Of a DNA stretch of 64,000 bases, positions 1 through 12,123 are shown piece by piece. The notes under the pieces were generated by a model. It saw only the letters and a program-made list of their open reading frames with translations. It did not search any database and was not told where the DNA came from. The stretch is from Adiantum capillus-veneris (taxonomy: Eukaryota > Streptophyta > Polypodiopsida > Polypodiales > Pteridaceae). The stretch spans positions 97,496,485 through 97,560,484 of the forward strand of contig CM043971.1 of NCBI GenBank assembly GCA_014529385.2, read 5' to 3'. Both the position numbers and the translations under genes were made by a program. Numbering within the stretch: the stretch's first letter is position 1; the number at the start of each line of letters is the position of its first letter.

Positions 1-1036
1 CACCCAAAGGGCATCCCATTTTCAAAGGGCACATGGGACACATGTCAGACTCTCCCTATGCTTAACCACATGGTGTGCTTGAATATATTGGTTGGGCTAA
101 AGAGGGGTCCAATGAGCTTCTAGCTCCATCCAGCAAGTATCTAGATATTTTCAAGCTCTCTCGCTCTAAGGGGTAAGGAGGACACTTGTCCAAACACTAC
201 CCATGTACTTGAATGCATGCTGCATGTGATTGGCTAGGGGGGAGAGGGGTCCAATGAGCTTGAAACATGTGTAAAAGCTACAACTCACCCCAAGCAAGCA
301 AGGGGGGTGCTAGGGGGTAATACACCACACACACGCTCATTTTGTGGATTCATTCTCACTTGGTGAAAGTTGAGGAACTTCACCTCCTTCTCCAAGCTTG
401 TGAGAAGTGAGAGCCTACACCACTCTTGGCTATGGAATGCAAATCCAACCAAGAGCCATGCTTCAATGCTTAAGCTTGCCATCTTCTCCATCTTCATTAC
501 TATGCTATTATGTATGCTAGCAAGAAGAGTGATGATAAGTGAGGAACTATTTCTTTCTCCTATGGAATGTTTCTTCTTCCTCTTCCCTACCCTCATTCCC
601 CGCTAGCTCTCTCCACCTTCGAAGGTGTTTGAGGCCTTGGGATTGAGGCTTGGGATAGTTAATGCTTTCTACAAAGTTTATGTTATGCTTGTGATGCATG
701 AAGTTTTTCATCTTCATTGCATCACCTAGGTCACAAGGAACACAAATCTTGTATTGTACCAAGTCTCTCTTGATGGGAGAAACTATAATACAAATGCCTA
801 TTGGAGGGCGGACCGGCTCCGTAAAAATCCGGTCCTCAACTATTGTCATGTTCTCTAAACTCTCACTCTCTCTCTCTCGCAAAAGTATTGTTCATGCCAA
901 GTTAACTAAGTACCATGTTTATGTTGCTACCATCAATTTAGTTCACCCGCTATGCTCACAAAGTAATCTCACAAAAGTGCTTCATCTAATTTCCTAATTC
1001 CTCTACTCTCAAAGTTCATATGCCATTTCCATTACA
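1..1036 (+). mobile_element. 5' LTR (right part) of a decayed LTR retrotransposon
   Basis: This stretch ends in CA one base before a primer binding site of the initiator-tRNA-Met type at 1038-1049, which is how a plant 5' LTR ends. No matching second LTR was found in the window. The left LTR boundary was not located and may lie outside the window. The interior holds only short chance open frames and a short CT tract near 861-877. I infer the LTR from the primer site and from the gag remnant that follows in the same orientation. Confidence 0.55.
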
Positions 1037-1037
1037 T

Positions 1038-1049
1038 TGGTATCAGAGC
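1038..1049 (+). promoter_or_regulatory. Primer binding site, tRNA-iMet type
   Basis: The 12 bases TGGTATCAGAGC match the standard plant retrotransposon primer site complementary to the 3' end of initiator tRNA-Met. The same 12 bases occur in the TRIM at 14356. The site fixes the right end of the LTR at about 1036 and the orientation of the element as plus. Confidence 0.8.
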
Positions 1050-1173
1050 ATTTGGTTTCTCTTTTCTTGCTTAAGAAGAGAGGTCCTTAAGTAGCCTATT
1101 AATGGTTGATTTTATTAATTATATTAGGGTAAGCGGGATTGGGATCTATTATCGGTTTTGTTGAGCCCACTAT

Positions 1174-1487
1174 GTGGGATATGGTGCACACCTCAAGAGC
1201 TTTGGTATTAATAATTGAGTCTTTTTAGACTTGCCTACGGCTTTACCATTATTGAGGCATAAGAAATCCAAAAGGAGCTATCCCTCGGCAACTTCGTTAT
1301 GTTAGACTCACTCCACTACTCTCTATAATTGTGGGATATGGTGCACACCTCAGGAGCTTTGGTATTAGTAATGGAGTCTTTTTAGACTGGCCTACGACTT
1401 TACCATTATTGAGCCATAAGAAGTCCAAAAGAAGCTATCCCTTGGCAACTTCATTATTTTAGACTCACTCCACTACTCTCTATAATT
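1174..1487 (+). repeat. Exact-length 157-bp tandem duplication in the leader
   Basis: Two adjacent units, 1174-1330 and 1331-1487, both start GTGGGATATGG and both end CTCTATAATT. They are the same length (157 bases) and differ by scattered substitutions, roughly 10 percent by eye. They lie between the primer site and the gag remnant of the decayed element, so they duplicate untranslated leader sequence. Confidence 0.95.
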
Positions 1488-1608
1488 AACCAATTCAAAC
1501 CGTGGGTGTAGATACTTAAGTGCCTATTTTCAAAGGCTAAGAGGAGTAGCAACTAAGGTTTTGAATTGCCAAAGCATACACTAAGTAAACACGTTAGTTT
1601 ATTTAACA

Positions 1609-2940
1609 TGGATCACACCAATAACCAAGAGAGTAGAATGAACATTGATAACTTTGATTTTGCCATGAAGCTGTTAATGATGATGCCCCCATGTTTGTTA
1701 ATTATCTTGTCACTAGGTTGCAACAAGCTATGGGCAACCCCGCTTTGCAAGCCTCAGTTACTCAACAACTTCGTGCTTATGGGATTTCCTTTCCCCTCCA
1801 AGAGGAGAGGGATCTTAGGAGGCCTCTTGATGAGATCCCAAAAGAAGACTCTCTCCCATACGAGAGGAGGAATCCAAAGATCAAGAAAGTAATGAATCCC
1901 TAAATTCCTCCAAAGACGCGGCTCCACTAAGAAGGCGGACTAAACGATTGCCAACTCCTCCCAAGAGGAAACGGTTAACCCATAGTCCTTCTCCTCATCA
2001 CTCCAAAAGGGAAGAGAGGAAACCAAGGAAGAAAAGGAGAAGAAAGAGGTCACCCTCTTCTCCTTCTTCTTCACCTTCCTCCTCTAATGATGAAAGCTAT
2101 GGCTATTCTCCTAGAGAATACAAGAGGGGAGGACATCGCAAATCTTACCCTGCATGGTGAAGGTCACAAAAGCTAAAGAAGTTCAAACAGGGAGGAAAGA
2201 GTATCTCTTTTCTCACCTATGATGGCACCTTTGGTGCTACCGACAAAGTATTGGCCTTCATCCAACAATTTGATGAGGCCTTTGGAGACAAGGGCTTCAA
2301 GGAGTCCTCCAAGCTACACCATATAGCTATGCACTTCCAAAAAAGCATCTTATCAATGGTGGGCTAGCCGTCGTGGCAACGGTGAAGCCCCAAAGACATG
2401 GAAATCTCTACGAGTTTCCATCATGAAGCAATTCCGTACAAGTGATGCAAAGGACAAAGTGCTTACCAAATGGTGAAGTTTAAAGCTTTTCTCACATGAG
2501 TCTATCCACAAATATGTGGATAAGTTTTGGGATTTATATCTCAAGGCTATTTTCTTTCAAAAGATAGACTTTGCCAAGGAATAGCAACAATTCTGTGCGT
2601 GATTACCCAAAGAGATGGCCGAGTATGTCAACTCTCAACGGCTTGGTTCTATCATTGAAGTAATCCACACCATGGTTGCTTCACGCATCAAATTCCAACA
2701 AGGGGCTAGACGGAATGTCAAGGCCATGGAAAATAAAAACAAAAGTGATGCCAAGAGAAAAACCAATGCCAAAATTCTTTCCAAGGCTATTCCAACAACA
2801 ACAACAATCGATCCAAGGAGAAGGGAGTTTACAAAGGTAAATATAAAATCTCTCCTAAAGAGCTAGAAGCTTTTAGTAAAGACCACAAATGTTTTAAGTG
2901 TGGGGAGCAAGGCCATTAGTCAATCCCCACTTGCCACCCC
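1609..2940 (+). pseudogene. Decayed gag of the left LTR element
   Basis: Conceptual translation gives a gag-like product broken by frameshifts and stops. In order there is a short N-terminal part (start near 1609), a segment containing YLVTRLQQAMGNP (from 1691), and a very basic Ser/Arg/Lys/Pro-rich stretch (1948-2160). A retrotransposon-gag-like segment follows (about 2200-2600), with the fragments FLTYDGTFGATDKVLAFIQQ and then a WW-containing helix region. Last is a CCHC-like zinc knuckle (CFKCGEQGH, then a stop, then a Cys) at about 2890-2930. No protease, RT or integrase follows, so the element is cut off soon after gag. Family placement beyond LTR retrotransposon gag is uncertain. Confidence 0.7.
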
Positions 2941-3590
2941 ACACTCACACATGATTTTTTTGTTTCCTAATTACTACTACAACTTTCAACATCTAAAATA
3001 GTGGTTTCCTTTTTAGAGGTGTCTTGAGAAAAGTTTTATTTAAGGATGACCAATCAGTTCTTTCCTAGATCAACCAGCGTTAATCCAAAAAATTCTTTCC
3101 TAATTTGCAAACAAGTGTATGCTGGTTTTTTGGAAGATACTTTTTTGGTTTTTGGTCAATTTTATCTTTCCTAATCCTTACCCACTCCTTAACGTATGCA
3201 ATGTTATTATTGTGACTTTTTAAAAGGAACTTGAATTTCTTAAAACTTAGATTATAATGAAGACCCACCTAGGACTGATCGGGTATCTGTAGGATTTCTG
3301 GGTCTCAGAGATCCTTGTTTGTAGGCCTATTGTTGGGTCCTGCCTCATGGTCGTAAGAGATCCTGGTTCTCTTTGGAACACTATCTTCTTCATCAGTTTG
3401 CTAGTTTGCTCGTGTCCTTTTGGGAGCCATACTTCTTATCCTTGAAAAGGGATGCTTAACAATTAGATAAGATATGAAATCTTATAGAAATTTTTTAGTG
3501 TAATCCTAGAGTGTATCCTAGCTCTTACAATTATTCCATAATTATCTAAATCGTTTTTTTTATTTTTCTACTTTAATTTTATATTCAAAA
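2941..3590. other. Unassigned AT-rich junction
   Basis: This lies between the truncated plus-strand gag remnant and the 3' end of the minus-strand gypsy integrase. I see no conserved reading frame. The right part (3470-3575) is AT-rich, and an ATTATCTAA-type string near 3540 resembles the AT-rich repeats at 12679-13140. That would fit a remnant of the 3' LTR of the minus-strand element, but no clear LTR match could be drawn. Confidence 0.4.
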
Positions 3591-4751
3591 TTAAACTATC
3601 TTTTTAAATTTTCTCCCATTGAGGAATCCAATGGTTTCAACTCCATCAAGAGTCTCCACACGAATGGTTCCTTGTGGGGTGATCTCACATACTCTATATG
3701 GTCCTTTTCCCGCATATTTCAACTTTTTCTTTTCGTTACGCACTCCATACATAAGGACTTTATCACCAACATTGATATCTTTGTTCTTTAGATGACGGTC
3801 AAACCATTTCTTCCTCCTTACTTTCTCCACAAGTGCATTTTGCACAGCTAATTGCCCCTCTTCATCTAGCCTTTCAAGGATATATAATCGCTCAACTAAG
3901 GGGTTACCATCCCAACCTTCTTGAGAAGCTACTCGAATACTAGGAACAACAAACTCCCATGGCATAACCGCTTCTTGGCCATACACCGTCTTAAATGGTG
4001 TGCAGTTAATGGTAACTTTGTACGCAGTACGATAATCCCATAGAGCTTATGTAAGCTTTAAATCCCAATCTGTGCAATGAGCTTCCACTGTTTTGGTAAA
4101 GATAGAGATTAAGGTCTTCTTGGTGCTCTCAACTTGGCCATTTGCTTGTGGATAATAAGGTGTGGACTTATGGTGAGCTATCATAAAGTTGGTAGTGAGT
4201 TCTTTTATTACTCCATTTATAAAATGAGTACCATTGTCACTCACAACTTCAAAGGGACAACCAAATATTGTAATAATGTTCTTAAAGAGAAACTTGGCAG
4301 TTGACCTCGCATCGGCTTTATGCGTCGCCCTGGCTTCCGCCCACTTTGTCACATAGTCAGTGGCAACGATAATATATCGAGATTGAGTGCTACGAGCTGT
4401 CGAACTAATTGGGCCTACAAAGTCCAAACCCCATTTTTCAAATGGTTGAGTCACTTTAGCAAGATGTAAGGGCATCCTATCCTTTCGTTGTGTGATCTTG
4501 TAACGTTGGCATTTATCACATCCTTTTGAAAAAAGTGATGCATCCTTGAATAAGGTAGGCCACCAATAGCCTGATTGCAGCAACACCTTTCTAGCTGTTA
4601 GTTCCCCTGAGAAATGTCCTCCGGCTATACCCATGTGGGCTTCTTGCAGTATGTATAAATACTCATCCTCACGGGCACAACGTCTAAGAATATCATCCTT
4701 CCCTAGCCTGTAGAGAGTTCCTGCAATGAGAGTGTAAGGTTTACATTCTTG
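3591..4751 (-). pseudogene. Integrase with C-terminal module
   Basis: One frame contains the zinc-binding N-terminus (a His pair in EAHMGIAGGHF, then CDKCQ) and the DDE core (WGLDFVGP, VSDNGTHF, QANGQVEST). After a TAA at about 4047 the same frame continues with ALWDYRTAYKV, VYGQEAVMPWEF and a C-terminal part with KGPYRVCEI. Both Asp residues and the Glu of the DDE triad are kept. The enzyme inserts the cDNA into chromosomes. The single in-frame TAA and the upstream deletion make this copy inactive. Confidence 0.9.
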
Positions 4752-5180
4752 TCATAGAACACATACTTGTCCCAGAAGGTAGTAGCCAAATTTATTCACT
4801 GCATAAATCATACCTAAACCTTCTCGCTCTGTAGTGGTGTAGTTTCTCTCGGCATCATTCAATTGACGACTTGCAAAGCTAATGGGGTAGTCCAGTTTAT
4901 GTTCTCGTGGTTGAGCTAGAACACACCCAATAGCAAAGTTCAATGCATCAATATGCACATGGAAAATTACATTCCAATCGGGCACTCGTAGAATAGGAGC
5001 GCTAGTCAAGGTCTTTTTTAATGACTCATAAGCATGGTCACACTCCGCAGTCCATTGGAACTCAATAAGAAGCTTGTACAAAGGATGAGCTATCTCAGCA
5101 AAGTTTAAAATAAACCGTCGGTAATAACCAACATGGCCCATGAACCTTTGAACTCCTTTATAGTTTGTAGGTGGTGGCAA
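4752..5180 (-). pseudogene. RT thumb and RNase H domain, truncated
   Basis: This begins with the thumb-connection string FMGHVGYYRRFI. The RNase H core follows with HVHIDALNFAIGCVLAQ (first catalytic Asp present), ISFASRQLNDAERNYTTTE (catalytic Glu present) and a truncated end at YYLLG. The usual last part of RNase H and the linker to the integrase are missing: after YYLLG the frame runs within about ten codons into the integrase N-terminal sequence KPYTLIAGTLYRLGK. That is an internal deletion. A TGA sits at the junction. Confidence 0.85.
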
Positions 5181-6049
5181 TTCAGAAATGGCTTTAATTT
5201 TGCTCTCATCTGTGGAAATCCCATTTTGGACACTATATGCCCTAAAATGACTCCATGTTTAACCCAAAATTGGCATTTGAAAGGGTTTAAGGTGATGCGA
5301 TACAATCTACACTTCTCAAACACTTTTCGTAAGCATGATAGATTTTCTTTCCAAGAGGAATAAACACAAAGGTCATCTAAGAAAGCTTCACAAAACTCCC
5401 TCAAATATTCTCTAAAAGTAGTGTTTATTAATATTTGAAAGGTAGCAGGGGCATTGGTTAAGCCAAAAGCCATAACACGAAATGTGAACACTCCAAATTC
5501 GGTTATAAAGGATGTTTTAGCTTGGTCCTCCAGTGCAATTGTGATTTGATTGTAGCCAGAGTACCCATCTAAAAAGCTATAAGCTTCCTTCCCTGCAACT
5601 CTTTCAAGCACATGTTCTGAATATGGCAAGGGGTAATGGTCCCTCCTAGTGGCGGCATTGACCTTCTTGAGGTCCACGCACATTTTGAGTTTCCCATTCT
5701 GTTTTGGCACAATCACGATTGGAGACACCCATTCTGAGTGCTCAATATGGTATATGAATTCGCATTCCACAAGCTTTTCAATCTCTTCTTGAACGATTTT
5801 TGCATATTTAGGATTCATTGGGTAGGGTCGTTGCTGAACTAGTTTAGCCATGCTATTCATGGGGATTGTATGTTGCACCACGGAAGGTGGAACACCTTTC
5901 ATATCATGATATGTCCAGGCAAATATATCCCTGAATTCCTTGAGAAGTTCTTTAAGTACACACTCCTCAGTCTCTGTCAGATCTTGGGCAATGAAAATAG
6001 GTTTAGACTCTTCTCCTGGGTCTGCTAACTCTATTTCCTTAACTATCAT
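5105..6049 (-). pseudogene. Reverse transcriptase domain
   Basis: A 314-codon open stretch holds most of a Ty3/gypsy RT: the entry segment with VECEFIYHIEHSEWVSPIV, then KMCVDLKKVNAATRRDHYPL, FLDGYSGYNQI, FGLTNAPATFQ, and the catalytic box FLDD at 5383-5372. Both catalytic Asp residues are present. The last about 35 residues run out of frame, and the true continuation is in the frame of 5180-4752, so a frameshift lies near 5185. The enzyme copies element RNA into DNA in the particle. Confidence 0.9.
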
Positions 6050-6216
6050 TGGACCGTCATAGACTCCATTGCTCCCACCGATAGGTTTCTTTGAGCCTTT
6101 GTATACACAACCTTACGTTCCTCTATGGTATAGGATTCGAAATGTTCAGGTGCACGGTGTAAGTTTGTGGGGTCCTGTTGTTCTGTGGACTGTGATTTCC
6201 CTTCCGATTCCTTTTG

Positions 6217-6798
6217 TTATTGAGCTAACTCTCGATTTTGTTGTCTCCTTACGGTACGGCCCAACTTTGGCTTCTCTGTAGCCTCTAGTTGTGTGATGTC
6301 GATGGGTTGTGGGCTACACCACATAATGCTTTGAAGGTATTCACCCCAGTTATCTACCAACTTTCGATGAGCATCACATGCCCCTATATAATTAATCCAT
6401 TCTGCGGTAGATTTCTTTTCATTTATTCTAGCACACACATTTGCTCGATATCGTTGCCTCTTATATCTCTTACTCTTCTTGTCTAATTTTCAATTACAAC
6501 AGATCTCCAGTGAAGAGTCACTAGATTAATCGCTTCATGTGTCTTCTGCTCCCTTTGATAGATTGTCATCTAGGGTACTACTATGCCCTGAATGGTTTTC
6601 CCCCACATTTGTACTAAGATTTAACTTAGATTCTTTGTCCTCAGAGTCAATTTCAATTGATGATTTTGATCCCAAATCGTGTGGGCTATAGTCTTGTGAG
6701 GTGCTACTGGTTCCAATGCCAGTCAAACTTTCATCTTGTAGGTCATCAGAAGCTATATGCATTGCTTCTAGCATATTTAAGGGTACGAGTGGTGGCAT
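6217..6798 (-). pseudogene. Protease-RT linker, unrecognised
   Basis: Two short open stretches (6798-6535 and 6438-6217) lie between protease and RT. The first is acidic and Ser-rich, the second mixed. Neither shows a domain I recognise. Position suggests the spacer between protease and RT found in gypsy pol. Expression would need the frameshifts on both sides to be absent. Confidence 0.4.
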
Positions 6799-6832
6799 TT
6801 CATCCCCATCAGGTGTTACCCAGGTCGTCCCC

Positions 6833-8305
6833 TTATTTTCCCAAGTGTCTATGTGTTGCTGCTAGGTGGACCCAATCCACATTGTCTGACTCAGTCATCC
6901 CAGGTAGTACATCCATATAAGAAGAATTTTCCCCAACATCAGTGTCCGCTTTACACATGTAACGATACTGCAATGGGGCCGAGTGAACTGTGGTGTCAGA
7001 TCTATGATCAATTATAAACTTGTTTCCTAGAGGATGTGCTCGACCATTCACAAGATCCACTCGAATGACAGAATCTTGGAACTGCAAGTAGACATGGTTT
7101 TTAGACCAGTCATGCACCATTTTTGCTTCCCTCATGAAAGGACGTCCTAAGATCATCTCTGATGCCATAGTGTGTTTGGAGAAATCCATAACAATGAAGG
7201 TAATCCTTATTTTATGTCCAAAGACCTTGATCTTGAGATCTTCTAGCATCCCAATAGGTTTTACGATAGACCCATGGGCCATCTTCACTACAATGGTTGT
7301 GGTCGCAAGGTGAGGTCTTCCCATAGTTTCCCATCAATTTTTAGTCACAATGCTAACCCCAGCGCCACCATCAAGGATTCCCTTCACAGTTAATCCCTTA
7401 GTAGTGATTGGTATGGTCGCATTGGATTCATCACCCTCAAAGTATTGTCCCAACTTGTTAACAGGTATTTCTATAACAAGGTTCTCATCTAGGTTGGGTT
7501 GTGGATCTAAGTGTTCCTCCTCTATTGGCATCCCCCCAGCTCCATCCATCTGTGCAAATTGTGGTAGCCCAAACTTTAGTTCTCCATTGACGAAGGCTCG
7601 AAGAGCTGAGACTAGCTCAGGGTCTTTATATAGTTTGGACATGATGGTGGTTCTAACTTCTGAAGACATGAAATCCATCAATTTGGCAATGTTTAATGGC
7701 ACCTTTTGGCCTTCAGTCCCTTGACGTGGGGAAGATGGGATCTCCATTTCTTTGATAGGATCAGGTAGCCCCTCTGTAAACATTCTTTCCATCAAGAAGT
7801 AAGTATGCCCACTTTCCCATGACTTAAAGTCACTTTCTTCTTGGATGACACTAGGTATGGCTAAGGGTCTATGGACTTAGTGAGGTTGTTGTTGCGTAGG
7901 TAACACGGTGTCTGTAATCTGGATCTGCCTAGGTGTTGGTTTTAGATCCCTTTGGGTATCTTCTACCAAACTCCTTAATTGCTTGACTCGCTCAATCTCC
8001 TCTGTAGGGTTTGGATAAGTTCTTATCTTCTTCTTGGATCCTGGCCATTGTGGCTCATGAAGATCTTCCTTGTTGGTTTCTATCTTAGTGGTCGTTTTGG
8101 TCTCCATGGTTTCTCCTGAATCAGAATCCTCTTCAGCGTCGTTCATATATACGGGGTCGTCACCAGTCCCTATGTTGGTCCTTGAAGTGGGGTCTGACTT
8201 CGCTGCTTTTTGCGATCTCTTCCTTCGTGTTTTCTTCTTTTTTTGAGATTGGGCAATTGATGCCGTGTCTCTTTCCTCAAGAATATTTTTTTTTTTTTGG
8301 AGCAT
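6833..8305 (-). pseudogene. Aspartic protease region
   Basis: Three open stretches in one frame (8305-7877, 7795-7334, 7324-6833) are separated by single stops. The first is highly charged with runs of Lys and Asp/Glu. The protease signature is GILDGGAGVSIV near 7350-7380 on the minus strand, with Asp-Gly-Gly in place of the commoner Asp-Ser/Thr-Gly. It is followed by the flap and the C-terminal ILGRPFM at about 7130-7155. The enzyme would cleave the gag-pol polyprotein. A TGA two codons after the active-site segment interrupts it. Confidence 0.8.
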
Positions 8306-8308
8306 TGA

Positions 8309-9191
8309 TCATGTGAGTATGTTTACTGGTACCACATGTGTACTTTGTGATGGCTCCTCGGTAACCTCAATCAAGTTTAATGGCGTGATCTTCGGTGCAT
8401 TTGGATTGTTTGGACATTGGGCAATCAAATGATCTATGCCACATGGATTACACATAAGTATCGGCATTGTAGACATGCTCGCTTGATTGGTTTGTATTAG
8501 TGTGGTGTTCTTTTGTAGCCTAATAGGACACTCGACCATACGATGTGGACCCCCACACTCATAGCATTGAAGAGGTGGTCTCTTAGCAGTGTAATTGATA
8601 TTTTGGCCTCTTGCCACAAGAGCGGCTACTTTGATATACAGGTTTGACTTGTCCCCAATAGTCCTCCATGTAGTATTGTGGACTTTCTTCAAGCACATCC
8701 ATCCCATAGGCAATATTAGGATCTATATCTTCCTCACAGCCTTCCAAACAAGCAATAAATGACTCACAACCCACTTGATTCACAGAAGTGATTTTCGGAT
8801 GTGGTGGTTGCGGTCCTAGCACTGGAGGTGGTAAGGGTGTTGCCTGAACAACATTTTGGGCGCTAGGGACCATGTGTTGTGATGTTTTTTCAAGAGGTGG
8901 AGCCGGCATCAATGCAGGCACTCGAGGTGTGTTTGTCCATGCTAAGGTTGGTCTATTGGCCATCGCGCGCTTAAATAGTATGCAATCCTTAGATTGATGA
9001 CCATACCTTGCACAGGCATTGCAGTTCCCATTGAATTTTACTCTAAAAGTAGGGCATTCATTGGTACTATGCGGTCCATAGCATATTGAGCACCATTGTT
9101 GCTCCCTTCTTGGATACATATGATTGTTTTGCGGAGCATGATTGTCTCTAAGACTCTCTTGAATAGCCTTGATGAGATCTGCTAAAGTCAT
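8309..9191 (-). pseudogene. gag C-terminus with four zinc knuckles
   Basis: This continues the gag frame through C-to-T type stops, then shifts frame near 8620-8700. Four Cys/His knuckles are visible: CSICYGPHSTNEC, CNACARYGHQSKDC, CYECGGPHRMVEC and CNPCGIDHLIAQC. Only the second has the canonical CX2CX4HX4C spacing; the other three have CX2CX3HX4C. In gag these modules bind the element RNA for packaging. Four knuckles is more than the one or two usual for plant gypsy gag. The frameshift makes this copy non-functional. Confidence 0.8.
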
Positions 9192-9242
9192 CTAAGATAT
9201 CTTTGGCTCCTTAGCAATAGGCTTTAGGGTCATTGGCTAATG

Positions 9243-11438
9243 TCATGATGCTTGCGAGCTAATAGATTTAGGCTCAATAGATACTCTTTCTCCTTGAATC
9301 ATTAAATTATCCTCCAATTGGATCGCATTGGTGGTAATTGCTTCCCAAGTGGTGATACCTCTAATGACTAGGCCATTGTAGATATCCTCATGTCGTAACC
9401 CCCTAATGAATGTATCAAGCAATTGGTTATTGTTGAAGCGTTCATTTGGATTACAACGAGAATTCAAATGCTTCAAGCGACTAATAAAGTCTCTCACCGA
9501 CTCTCCTTCGTCTCGTTGGGCTTTTTGGAGCTGAGAGGCTACACCCAAAAGTACTCCCTCTCGTATGTATTCTTTCAAGAACAGTCTCCTAAGAGTAGGG
9601 TAAATCATTTTTTCTTCCACCCTTAGGGTTCTATACCAATCCCCTGCCTTCCCACTTAAGGTTAGGCTTAAAGCATTACTCATATGCAAGTCATTGTGTT
9701 CTCCTAGAGAATCGCATATTTGTTCAAACACTTCGATATGCTTTCTCACATCTCCGTCTCCACCAAATTTTTGTGTGAGCTTGGCTATTTGTACTGCCTT
9801 ACTTCTAGGCTCTCTATCAGGCGTGTTACGTATATTCTCAGCAATAGATCGACCGATAGCTTGAGCAAACGTTGCCAAGTCACCTAAGTGAGCAGGAACC
9901 GTGGGTGGAGGTGCTCCACATACCACATGTGGAGTAGGTATTGGCATTGGGCTTGGTGCATAGGAAGCCCTTGGGTTCCACGTTTGGTACGGTGTTGTGC
10001 CATGTGGCAGCCCAAAGTTCATATGTGTGGCCCTAGGCATAGCAGACGTCGGATGTGACATGCTAATGCTAGCCAGTATAGTCCCATGGAAATAAGAACT
10101 TGGGTGTTGTGGTTGTGGAGCATAGGTTGTTGAAACAATGGGAGGAGTAGGGACTACATGAGTGCGATGACCCATAGGTGCATATGATTGGTACACACTT
10201 GTAGGTACTATTGCAGGCATTGAGCTACCGGGTAGTGGTGCTTTACTAACAAATGAGGTCCATGGCGTGTTTCTTGGCATGCCCATCATTGGGGTAGGCA
10301 TGGTAGCCGTGGTGTCATCAAGGGAAAGATGAGCTAGACTTGGAAAGGTAACGCTATCACTTGTTGGCTCAGATTGCACTGAGACCCCTGGGGAAACAAC
10401 ATATGGAGGATCCATCCGACTTACCGAGGGAGTCTCCATTTGCGATAAGGTCGGTTGTTTAGCCTTTCCTGTATCCAAGAATCTCATGAGACCCTTTGAA
10501 GGCATGTTGATCCCCTTGTTCTGTCTCTCTAACTCAATGACCCTATGGATGACCTCACAAACTCTTTGTTGTTGATTCTCCACACTAGTAGCACCCATTG
10601 TGGATTGTAGGACATCTAACCAACCCACGTGATAGGTGTGACCTGTGTATAGGTTGGTTAGAGTTTTCGTTTGTAGTTCGTACTTCCAGTTCTCATTTAA
10701 GAACGCTCCATCTAGGATTGAGGTGCTAGGGGTGTCCTTTGAGTTAGATGCAATGTTGCTCTCTATGGGTTGACCCTTAGTGGTTGCTAATTCAAGAGCA
10801 CTCGATTGCTCTCCTAACAAGGATATTGACATAGGGGCTTTCACTTTTAACTCTCTTCGTTGCTCCGCCTTGCGTAAGCTCTCGACTTCCTTTTCCCTAG
10901 CCGCAATGATATATCACTCAACCTCTTGCACTTCGGCAAGGCTTCTACCATCAGGTAATATGACCTCGGAGGGGAATAGCTCTAAAGAGTCAGGAGGTGC
11001 AGTGAATGAAGTATTCACGTGCACATTCTCTAAGAGCATAGGGTCTACGTTGGTCATGAATGGAGAATTTACTTCCCCACCCCCCTCATTTATATCATTA
11101 GCTCCATATTTAGAGCAAGTCGCTCTACTAAAGGTTTCCTTTAAGCGGCTAAGCATGCTCGGCCCGGACCACGGGCCCATGGCATGCATTTCTTGGCTTG
11201 AGCTATCGGGATTAGGCATTGGGAAACCCTCCATGATGTCGTAGTCAGAGGAAGAGTCACTAGCCGCTATGTTCGGGTCTTGGTTTGTACTACATTGGGT
11301 CCCCGCCGACGGCTCGGAACCTAAGGTAGGTGGATATTGAGAACTCGCATAAGTCAAAATTCTCTCTAGTTGCTCCGTCTCTAGCACACGACCAGAGTGC
11401 AGATGCATGTGCCTTTGGCACCCTACAAGCATCGGCAA
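9243..11438 (-). pseudogene. gag polyprotein of the minus-strand gypsy element
   Basis: Two open stretches, 11438-10914 (174 codons) and 10844-9243 (533 codons), lie in the same frame. They are separated by a TGA at about 10911-10913 that looks like a mutated CGA, so originally this was one frame of about 730 codons. The first part contains HLHSGRVLE near its start; this short basic string is seen in plant gypsy gag leaders. The middle is Pro/Ser/Thr-rich and low in complexity. The last third (about 9750-9300) has the retrotransposon-gag fold signature, with the strings GKAGDWYRTL, LFLKEYIREG and ESVRDFISRLKHLN. The product would form the virus-like particle in the cytoplasm. Stops at its end lead directly into the zinc-knuckle part. 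Confidence 0.85.
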
Positions 11439-12123
11439 ATAACCTCGAAGGTTAACCGCTTACTTTTTTAGGCGTCCGTTTTCACTCGTTTTTTTTTAAA
11501 ATGTTTTTTAATGATCGGTTTTTTGATAAAGTGTGTAATAGCTCAAAACCAGCGTATCACTCAGAGGGTTGCAGTGTGCTTTACAGCACAGCGTTCGGTC
11601 ATCAGAAGCTCCGTTGGTCCTTTTAAAAAAACGATTTTTAGCTACGTGTGAAGCTAAAATACGTAATTTTAAAGGGCAACTGAGGCCTGAGCCTGAGTGT
11701 GAGCTTGGGATTGGGTCTGGAAGATATTCCCGATCCCGGTCTTACCTTTAATTTTTTTTATTTTTTTTTTTTATTTTTTTTTTGGATAAGGTCGCCGCAG
11801 CCTGCGTGCGAGCACACACACACTCTACCTACCTACGTACAACTAATACACCTACTGTTACACACTAACCACTTCATTAGCTCTAACAGATCTACTTCCT
11901 ACTTACTGTACTTTGTATTACACATAACTAACAACCTTAATACTAAGACCTTATCACAGAGAAAACACAGTAACCTTTCAAAACTTCATTAGCAAAGAAA
12001 TACATAGTAGCAAAAACAAAATCCTTCTTCTCAGCACACACACCTTCCTTCCCTTCCTTTCCTACAATTGAAATTGCACCACAAAAGAAGCACAGAGTGC
12101 CATTCAAGCTTAGTGTAAGGCAT

